The notes under the pieces were generated by a model. That model had not been told where the DNA came from. It saw only the letters and a program-made list of their open reading frames with translations, and ran no database searches. Below are positions 32,620 through 40,652 of a stretch of 40,652 bases of DNA, piece by piece (the stretch's first letter is position 1; every line of letters starts with the position of its first letter). The DNA comes from Chara braunii (Eukaryota > Streptophyta > Charophyceae > Charales > Characeae), in the NCBI GenBank assembly GCA_003427395.1, contig BFEA01000150.1, positions 122,983 through 163,634 on the forward strand, given 5' to 3'. A program made the position numbers and the translations under genes.

Positions 32620-32935
32620 CGAAAAGGTTCGTCCATATGCACGCGTCGATGGCCTATGACTGTTACATTTCATGGATTTATTGATTGATTGACAATGATT
32701 GATTGATTGATTGATTGACGGTGGAAACGAGCAGATATAAAAGTCGAACGACATAGCAGAAACGCAACTACAAGGAAACCTACAACAACACACTCACGAC
32801 CGCGAAGTTCGAACCGAATAGCAAAAATGCAACTCCAGTTTCGAAGACAAGCAAAGCACAGAACAACATTTGAAACTAGCAAAAGAAATTAAAAAAAAAA
32901 AAAAAAAAGGGGGCCGACGTGGAGACACGCGGCAG
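32620..32935. other. Unclassified, with a TGAT microsatellite
   Basis: TGAT/TTGA repeats lie at 32675-32718, and an A run precedes the purine tract at 32889-32907. No gene was recognised. Confidence 0.5.
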
Positions 32936-33237
32936 AGGAGGTTGAGTACGAAAACGAATGAAAGGAGGAAGATGACAAGGAAGAGGAGGAAGCGATGGAC
33001 GAGGAGGACAAGGAGAAAGGAGGGCAGGAAGACGACGAGGAAAACGAAGACGAGGAGGGGGAAGACAAGGCGATGGATAAAGAGGAAGACGAGGACGAGG
33101 AGGAGATGGGGGAAGATGAAGACGAGGAGGAAGACGAGGACGAAGAGGAGGAAAAGGAGGCGATACAGAAAGACGAATACTACGAGGGGGAAGAGGAGGT
33201 GATGGAAAAAGAGGACGTCGAGGAGGAGGAGGAGGAG

Positions 33238-33272
<35 letters not shown>

Positions 33273-34021
33273 GGAATACAAGGATGATAGGAAGAGGACG
33301 AAGAGGACGAAGAGGAGGAAGAGGAGGAAGAGGAGGAAGAGTAGGCGATGGGGAAACACGAAGACGAGGATGAGGAGGAGAGGGAAGATGAGCAGGTAGT
33401 GGACGAGGAGGAAGACGAGGAGCTACAAGAGGAGGAGGCTATGTTGGAGAAGGACGACGAGGAGGAGGATAAAGACAAAGAGGAAGAGGAGGACGTAGAG
33501 GAGGAGGAGGAAGCTATGGAGGAGGAGCAGGAGGAAGACGAGGATGAAGATGACAACGAAGACGAGGACGAAGAGGAGGGGGAAAGAAGAGGAAGACGAG
33601 GACGAAGACGAGAAGAAAGACGCCATGGAGGAAGGCTAGGAGGAGATGAAGGAGGCTATGAAGGAATAGCAGAAGGAGGAGGACGAGGAGGAGGACGAAG
33701 AGGAGGAAGAAGAGGAGAAGGAGGAAGACTAGGAGGAGATGAAGGAGGCTATGGAGGAATAGCAGAAGGAGGAGGATGGGGAGGACAACGAAGAGGAGGA
33801 AGAAGAGGAGGAGGAGGAAGACGAGGAGGAAGACGTGGAGGACAGCGTGGAGGTAGAGGAGGTGGAGGAGGAGGCTATGGAGGAGGAGAAGGACGAGGAC
33901 GAGGAGGAGGAAGAGGAGGAGGAGGAGGAGGCGATGGAGGAGGCGATGGAGGAGGAGTTGGACGATGACGAAGAGGAGGGAGACGAGGAAGGGGAGGAAG
34001 AGGAGGAGGAAGAGGAGGAGG
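32936..34021. repeat. 1.1-kb purine-strand tract (GAGGAA/GACGAG)
   Basis: The plus strand is almost entirely A and G, with C or T only in scattered GAC, GAT, TAC and CTA triplets. The basic unit is GAG/GAA/GAC codon-like triplets. Two longer direct repeats are visible: the CTAGGAGGAGATGAAGGAGG phrase near 33637 and 33729. All three plus frames stay open for long stretches (Glu/Asp, Arg/Lys or Gly/Arg), as does the minus strand (Ser or Leu/Pro), so the open frames carry no coding evidence. Confidence 0.85.
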
Positions 34022-34240
34022 CATGAAGGAGGTGATGGTGCGCACGTACCTCCTGTGATGGTTGGCGACGACGACGAAGACGACGGTGGCAGCAGCTCCG
34101 GGGTAGCATGTGGACACAATGGCGACGGTGACGGCGACGGCGACGGGGTGACGATGGAGATGACGGTGGAGCCGACAACAGCGACGAGGGGGGGAACAAT
34201 GCTCCAGGCCAGCTCGGGGGTGCGTCGGCGCGGGCTGCGT

Positions 34241-34294
34241 GGGTTCGAATTCGAATTCAAATTCGAATTCGAATTTAAATTCGAATTCGAACCC
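34241..34294. repeat. 54-bp near-perfect palindrome of TTCGAA units
   Basis: The segment from GGGTTCGAATTCGAATTC to TTCGAATTCGAACCC reads the same on both strands except at one mismatched position pair. It is built from alternating TTCGAA and AATT phrases and would form a cruciform. Confidence 0.9.
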
Positions 34295-34590
34295 AGACCG
34301 CGATTCCAAATCGGTCGTTGATCGGAGCTGATCAACGGCCGATATTACAAAGGCCAAAAAAATTGGGTCTGCTGGAGCCCGATTTTTCTTTTCGATGGAG
34401 GGTTACAATCGGGAACCATCCCCGTCACCTCGTCCCTATGGGACCCCGATTTAGGCTTTAACCCAAGTACGCGCGGGGTGGCCCGGGGTTCCGACCAGTC
34501 CGGTCGCTCGACCGGGCGGGCCGGGCAGGTCCCGGGCAAGGTTTTGCTGCCCGGGCGGCCCGGTATTATTATTATTATTATTATTATTAC

Positions 34591-34640
<50 letters not shown>
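34295..34640 (+). repeat. GC-rich short element ending in an ATT microsatellite
   Basis: Sequence rich in CCCGGG and CGGGC phrases (34475-34563) runs directly into about 25 ATT units (34564-34640). The layout (GC-rich body, ATT tail) and the phrases GACCGGGCG and CGCCCGGG/GCCCGGGC resemble the units at 32357-32619 in inverse orientation. Common ancestry is inference. Confidence 0.5.
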
Positions 34641-34641
<1 letters not shown>

Positions 34642-35111
34642 AAGTGGACCTGCCGCAACGAAGGACGATGAGAAAGACATATTGTGAAACAGGCTAGCCA
34701 ATAGTGAATTTACACATTCACGGGACAGGGGCATAACACAAACATGGCAGTTGGAAAGGTCATTCCGCTGGGCTTATATTTGTAAAGGGATATTTTGAGA
34801 TACGTTTCAACGTACAGGGGTATTTGGAGAATACCCCCTTTCAATCTGTCTTGCCCTTGAACACTCTCTTTGTCTCTCTCTTTGTTTCTCTCTCTGCGTT
34901 TCTCTGTCTCTGCTGTTTCTTTTCGGCGGCAATCAAATTCTTCTGTGATCTCTCTCTGTCTCTCTCTCTGTCTTTCTGTACCTGTGTTTATGTGTGTCTC
35001 TCTCTCTCTTTATTGACGCTGCGAGAGAATAACCGCTCCTTTTGACTCGGCCTTGAACGCTCTCTGTCTCTCTTTGCCTCTTTCTTTCTGCCTCTGCTGT
35101 CTGTCTTTGGC

Positions 35112-35182
<71 letters not shown>

Positions 35183-35183
35183 N

Positions 35184-35276
<93 letters not shown>

Positions 35277-35476
35277 TCCTGCCGCTCTCTCTCTTTCTCT
35301 TTCTCTTGTATGTAGTCGTGGCCGGTCTTGGTCATTTGTTGTCGGTGTGTTGGCGGCTGCATTTCCTTCGTCGTATGTAGTTTTGTCCACCATTTCTGTC
35401 TGTCTGCCGTGTTTTGCCCATGTTTTGTCTGTGTTCGGAAGAGGGTCAAAATTTGTTGCAGGAAGTTGTAAAGGTT
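34641..35476. repeat. CT microsatellites and flanks
   Basis: CT-rich from 34860, with a near-pure CT run at 35117-35270 holding a single-n join at 35183. 35285-35476 is unclassified. Confidence 0.85.
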
Positions 35477-36345
35477 CTAGCGTGGCGGTCTGGGATTAAG
35501 GGCGCGGAGGTATGCAACAGCCCGGTGGACAATGTCGACTCTGTATGTAGAGAAGGGCGGGAGCGGTTGTTGCATGTTATGATGGTAAAGGAGAATGAGG
35601 TTGTCAAGGTAATCCCAGGTGCGTGGTATGTGAGGAATATTATAGATGGCCAACGTGTGACGGGAGACAAGGGTATCATGGATGAGAGTTGTTGCACGTG
35701 TGACGCCCCAAGGTTCGAGTGGAAGCCACCAGGGCGGGCCGGGTTGATACACATCATGAGGGCGGAGGATGGGTTGTTGTGGCGGTGGTGTTGAGCGAAT
35801 GAAGGATTGTTTATAGTGGGCAGTGATAATGCGTTCGTACTGGTATTGGGGTCGTGGTGTCCGGAGGAAAGGTATTCGATTGTAGTCGTCGTTGATTATT
35901 TTCAGTAAGAAAGTTATGATTTGTGCGTAATGAGTGTTGGGATCGGGCGAAGGATCTGGACGTCGGAGAGAACGGGTGCGGTTATCTTTGTAAGTCGAAA
36001 AGAATTCATATATGTGGGGGGAGAAAGCCGCGTGGTCAGTCATGAGGAAGTCTTTCCAGAGAAGCTGCTCAATAATGTGTTCGATATTATCTTTACTAAT
36101 GAGAGGCAACCAAGCATCCCATCTAACCGGTGTGGAGGTTCTGGCGGTGGAAGTAGTCATTTGCGATGTGGAAGGGCATGAGGACGGGAGAGAGATTTGG
36201 GTGAGTGTGATGTCATCGAGCCCAGCAGATGCACCGATTGAAGTCAGAGTGTCGATTAATGAAGTAATACGAACCTGAATGTCCGCAGTAGTGGTTGACG
36301 GTGAGGTCCTCAACTTTTTGTCTTTTGGCGAATTTTCTGGAGAAC
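35477..36345 (-). CDS. Unrecognised 289-codon frame, possible last exon, next to the Helitron helicase
   Basis: On the minus strand the frame is open from a strong splice-acceptor-like sequence (T run then CTTGCAG, near 36346) to a TAG at 35477-35479. The first ATG is at 36313. Composition is normal and not repeat-driven: a Ser/Thr-rich start, then a region with WDAWLPL and FLMTDHAAF, and a central PWWLPLEPWGVTRATTL, with many Pro, Tyr and His residues. I recognise no family. It lies in the same direction as, and about 300 bp downstream of, the PIF1 helicase relic, so it could be an accessory Helitron gene, a captured host fragment, or unrelated. An upstream frame (36377-36607, starting MTHTTNHISY) could be an earlier exon, but no donor in the right phase was found. 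Confidence 0.45.
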
Positions 36346-36639
36346 CTGCAAGAAAAAAAAAGAACCGTGAGGGCGGTTAGAAGGAACTAGAGTGGTGGTC
36401 AAGTTCATGACAGGATTTGACAAAGTTCACAGCAGAATTTTTTTTGTATACAATATGTGTTGGAGTGGAGGTGGTGGTAGAGGACGGAATAGCGGTGGCA
36501 GGTGTTTTAGTGGTTGTGGATGAAATAGTGAGCATATGTTCAGTATGAGCTGCATGAGACGGGAGAGAAAGTAGACAGTAAGAAATGTGGTTAGTTGTGT
36601 GTGTCATGTCAAGATTTCTTTGTAAACAATATTTGTTGT

Positions 36640-37883
36640 TTAATTGTTAGCTGCAAGGATTGCAAAACGAATATGTGCAGGGTCGCCAACCCTCGACGCA
36701 ACAACGTACAATTGACCGTGTGCAAATGGTGGTTGTTCGAGGTTGATGCCTGCATGTTTGATTGTTTGGCCTTGTGATTTGTTTATGGTGATTGTGAACG
36801 TCGGTCGAATGGGGATGTCGACGTTGCCAAGGGAACGGGCTGGTTTGGTCTGTCACAGTGAGGAGTATACGCGGAAGGAGGATTGGTTGAAGTAATGGGA
36901 GGATACGTGCATGGAGCAGTATGTTATTTGTAATAGAGTCGACCATGAGACGTGTGCCGTTGCACAAACCATTCCTCATGACAATGTTGCGTAAGAGGAT
37001 AACAGGGGCTCTTTTTTTTTATCTGTAGTATATGCAAGGGCAGCGACGGGATGTCAATTGTATTCAGAGCATCTGCGGAGACATCTGGATATTGTTCATT
37101 GAGAAGCAAAGAATCAAAGCTGAGTAATGTGATGAAGGGACCCGGAAATTGGTCGAGAATGATAGAATTGAAGGCTGATGCAGATTTATTTGTGGGTGAG
37201 AGGATTAGGCATTCGGCCCGCCAATGTGGATTCTGACTGTTTGTTTGGAGATGCGGAAATGTCCAAGCAATTAGTGTGTGAGTGCCTTCAGCTGAGCAGA
37301 GGTGCGCAGGGAGTTGTACAGTTGTGGGTTGTGTATTTGGTGGTGGTTCGAGTTTGCCATTGCCGAGTTTGAGAAGCCATTCGGCATATCGGTGGCCTTT
37401 GGGCGTATTCATTTGAGTGAGGACGCGCATATTTTCGAACAGTCGCATTGTTTCGAAGTGTTGCCAGAGGACAAACGATTTGATGCATGCGTTGACCGTT
37501 TCTGCACGTGTCCCTTTAGTAATAACGGGCAGAATTTGACTGAAATCACCGGCGAGCACGATTGTTTTGTTGCCAAAAGGGGATTGAGAAGAGCAAAGTG
37601 TTCGGTCAAGGGCTTCGACATGAAATTTATGTATCATTGGCGCTTTATCCCAAACAATAACAACGACCATTCGAATGAGATCTGCGAGTGTTGATTGTTT
37701 GGAGATATCGAGTCTGGCAGTTCCGGTTGGATCGAGAGAAGCTTTGAAGCGAGAGTGGAATGTGCGGCCACCATCAAGTAGTGTGGCAGCAATGTCACTA
37801 GAAGCGACAACTAATACAACATGATTTTGATTGCGAAGATATGCAAGGATCGTATTGAAGTAGAATGTTTTGCCAGTTCCCGC
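36640..37883 (-). pseudogene. PIF1-like helicase relic of Helitron type, 5'-truncated and frameshifted
   Basis: PIF1-family helicases unwind DNA with ATP; in Helitrons this domain follows the Rep nuclease in one protein. Motifs in order: Walker A end AGTGKTF at the truncated start, ASSDIAATLL with GGRTFHSRF, VWDKAPM (Walker B), [28 protein letters not shown] and QLYVVASRV, ending at a stop at 36640-36642. About 415 codons remain. The frame shifts twice: at a nine-base T run (37012-37020) and near 36820. The Walker B acid pair is DK instead of the usual DE, which should abolish ATP hydrolysis. The family A LTR interrupts it at 37883/37884, and the upstream Rep part is absent from the window. 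The start ATG at 37895 lies within LTR sequence and is not the original start. Confidence 0.85.
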
Positions 37884-39238
37884 TGTCGAGCGCATCGACC
37901 CTCGCGCGAAACGAGGGTCCTCCAGGCTATGTCATGCAGGAGTAAAACAAAAAAAACATCAAGATCGAGAGATAACTCGGGAACGACGCTAAGTATCCCG
38001 CGAACCGTCGAGATGGACGTGGTTGCGTCGTCCCTTCGCCGCTCTAGGCGGGTGAGCCAGCTATACATCCCGCGGTCCCCTATGACAGGATAGGTTCCCG
38101 CGGGGCATAAACTTGTTTCCCTAAGGGGTTGTCACCACCCTTAGGGGCGTATCCCTACCGAGCTACTGACCCACATGCGAAAGCTTTTAAATGCATTCGC
38201 AGAGGTAGATCAGCCGAGGGCGTTTGCTCATCTCGCTGCAGTATAGAAAATGCTTGGTTAACGCCAAGCGAACCCGAACGTCGTTCGTCCCTAGGGCGCT
38301 GATCTCCTATGTGTGGAGCGGACGCCGGTCGACTAGGATGGCTTCAACCAAGCGTGAAACCCACAACTCGATCCTAGTCCCTTTAACATACAATCAAAAG
38401 AAAGTTATAACAACCATACATATAATTATATCAAAAGGAATCGACCGTAGTCGACACAAATAAATATTCCCTGTATGAAAAGATAACTGAAAAAATACAA
38501 TCATCTCATACATCCAATAATACAAGATAAAAAAACAATCCGGCCGCCTCAGACCGAATACCACAAAACAAATAAACAACTGCCAACAAAAAGTTGGCTA
38601 CCAAAAATAACATTGATGCAGCCGATAAGGTAGTCGAACTGCCTTAGTTTTTACTTGATGAGAAGCGTTGCCAAAATCATCCATTCAACCTACGAATGAC
38701 TTAAAATTCGGCACACATACCTGTCTCCATACTTTCTCAGTCTTATTGAATGACAGACTGTTTCGAATGATTCTTGATTAGCTGCATTGCTTGAAGTGTT
38801 GCATGTCTCTCCCTCTAGGAAGTGGTTTGGGCTACTCCTCCTCCTCGTCTGAGCACAACGCTCGGATTTCAGAAGTCGGACCATCTCCACCGAATCCGCA
38901 AAGTACCCCCCCGTAGAACGGTCCACTCCGGATCGATAACAGGGTCGACTCCTAAAGCAACGAACCTCCGCCCCAGATGCTTCTTGGAGATAGAAGATGT
39001 GTTCACTACAAGTAACTTTCAATTGTTTTAAATTTTCCTAAGTTCATGGGAACTTAAGCAAAGGGAAATCAAAAGGGATAAAGAATGAGAAACATTTGGA
39101 CAGGTATAGGTAGATAGGGTCATTCGGGATAAAATGGATCAATCCTCGAAAAAAAAAAAACAATTCCGTTTGGCCTTATCTGCTTTCTTTCAATCGGATT
39201 CGTTCACGACATGCACTGAATCAATATTTTTCAGAACA
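37884..39238 (-). mobile_element. Family A solo LTR inserted in the helicase
   Basis: Reverse-oriented copy of the LTR at 19178-20928, from TGTCGAGCGC (its 3' end) to TCAGAACA (its 5' end, inverse TGTTCTGA). No primer site or gag adjoins either end, so it is a solo LTR. The flanking five bases (CCCGC and ACAAA) do not match, and the far side is minisatellite rather than helicase sequence, so one flank was lost or rearranged after insertion. Confidence 0.75.
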
Positions 39239-39267
39239 ACAAACCCATTTAACCGTCAGGCAGGCCT

Positions 39268-40652
39268 ACTGAGCCTACCGGTCGAGCCACTCCAAACACC
39301 TTCCCACCAAGCCACTCCAAGCACCTACTGACCAAGCCATTCCAGGCACCTACCCGTCGAGCCACTCNCGAGCCACTCCCAACACCTACCGACTAAGCCA
39401 CTCCAAGCACCTATTGACCGAGCCACTTCAAGCACCTACACACCAAGCCACTCCAAGCAACTGCCCACCGAGCTACTCCAAACACCTACCGACCGATCCA
39501 CTCCAAGCACCTACAAATCGAACCATTCCAGGCACCTTCCGACCAAGCCACTCCAAGAGTTTCTACCCACCGAGCGACTCCAAGCGCCTACCGACTGAGC
39601 CACTCCAAGCACCTATGGGTCGAGCCACTCCAAACACCTGCCGACCAAGCGACTCCAAGCACCTACCGACCGAGCTACTCCAAGGACCTATACCGATCGA
39701 GCCATTCCAAGCACCTATACCGCCTGAGCCACTCCAACCACATATACCGATCGAGCCACTTCAAGCACGTATACCGACCGAGCGACTCCAACCACCTACC
39801 AACTGAGCTACTCCAAGCACCTATCCACCGAGCCATTCCAAGCACCTACCGACCGAGGAGTCCAAGCACCTATATCGACCGAGACACTCCAAGCACATAT
39901 ACCGACCGAGGCACTCCAAGCACCTACTGACTGAGCCATTCCAAGCACCTACCGACCGTGCCACTCCAACACCTACCGATCGAGTCGCTCCATGCACCTA
40001 CAGACCAAGCCACTCCAAGCACCTACCCACCGATTCCCACCAAAAACCTACTGACCGAGCCACTCCAAGCATCTACCGATCAAACCAGTCGAAGCACCTA
40101 CCGACCGAGACTCTCGAAGCACCTATCGACCGAGCGACTCGAAGCACCTACCGACCGAGCCTCTCCAAGCACCTTCTAATCGAGCTGCTCCAACCACCTA
40201 CCGACCCCGCCGCTCCAACCTCCTTCCCACCGAGCCACTCCAAGAACCTACCCACTAAGGTGACTGAGCCACTCCAAGCACCTACCCACCGTGCCACTCC
40301 AAGCACCTACCCACTGAGCCACTCCAAGTATCTTCCCACGGAGCCACTCCAAGCACATACCGCCTGAGCAACTCAAAGTACGTACCCACTGAGCCACTCT
40401 AAGCACCTACCCACTAAGCCACGTCAAGCACCTACCAATCGAGCCACTCGAGGGACCTAACGACCAAACCAATCCAAAAACCAATACCCACCAAGCTACT
40501 CCAAGCACCCATCAACTGAGCCACTCCAAACACCTTCCCACCGAGCCACTCCAAGCACCTACCGACCGAGATATTCCAAGCACCTACCCATCCAGCCACT
40601 CCAAACATCTACCGACTAAGCCACTCCAAGCACCTATCGACCGAGCCACTCC
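39268..40652. repeat. 25-bp minisatellite, about 55 copies, running off the window
   Basis: The consensus unit is GAGCCACTCCAAGCACCTAC plus CGACC. Most units keep CACTCCAAGCACCTA, while the linker varies between CGACCGAG, CCACCGAG, TGACCAAG and similar. An n at 39368 marks a join inside it. Because 25 is not a multiple of three, a frame passes through all three readings every 75 bp, giving a 25-residue protein repeat (EPLQAP.., RATPSTY.., PSHSKHLP..). This explains the long frames without requiring a gene. Confidence 0.95.

Noticed and set aside
32876-34357. Acidic, Ser-rich or Gly/Arg-rich proteins of 110-273 codons
   Set aside because: All frames on both strands are open because the strand is almost pure purine. 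No start context, domain or normal composition.
36924-37895. Intact helicase gene starting at ATG 37895
   Set aside because: That ATG lies in the LTR end; the frame leaves the helicase frame at the T run at 37012-37020, and the C-terminal motifs continue in other frames.
39414-40179. Proline-rich repeat protein
   Set aside because: A 25-bp repeat passes through all frames. Openness follows from the unit having no stop; no upstream exon or promoter is seen.

Overview
The window looks like nuclear DNA of a repeat-rich eukaryote. It has long CT, CA/GT and ATT microsatellites, many degenerate tandem arrays, LTR-retrotransposon parts, a Helitron-type PIF1 helicase relic, one 799-base assembly gap and three single-n joins. 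Two primer-binding sites resemble the 3' end of plant tRNA-Asp, the primer used by several plant Gypsy families. The gag relic also reads like those of plant-lineage elements. A streptophyte alga such as Chara is therefore a reasonable guess, but it is inference. I see no intact host gene, no rRNA and no CRISPR; most open frames are simply low-complexity sequence without stops.

Layout. 1-1,870: an 825-bp repeat unit rich in CT/CA, then about 180-bp tandem repeats. 1,868-2,290: a fragment related to LTR family A. 3,490-5,200: a 123-bp tandem array followed by eight hairpins whose 20-nt core is conserved while the flanking stems differ and still pair. 6,540-7,600: minus-strand LTR element parts (191-bp leader repeats, primer-binding site, LTR end). 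7,740-10,460: CT/AAT microsatellites embedded in 60-bp and 112-bp repeats. 11,100-15,230: degenerate minisatellites, then a 357-bp tandem duplication whose second copy carries a 280-bp element with terminal inverted repeats. 15,480-15,810 and 24,284-24,610: two copies of repeat family B. 17,640-18,150: a 41/82-bp array.

19,178-24,283 is a decayed LTR element: a family A LTR, a tRNA-Asp-like primer site, and a broken gag with a CCHC zinc knuckle. I recognise no pol. Its LTR holds a 450-bp foldback insertion bounded by an 8-bp target duplication; the family A copy at 37,884-39,238 is the empty site.

25,626-26,240 and 32,309-32,619 hold tandem copies of short elements joined by ATT runs. 32,936-34,021 is a 1.1-kb almost pure purine tract. 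35,477-37,883 (minus strand) holds an unrecognised 289-codon frame downstream of a frameshifted PIF1/Helitron helicase, cut at its Walker A motif by the family A LTR. 39,268 to the end is a 25-bp minisatellite of about 55 copies.
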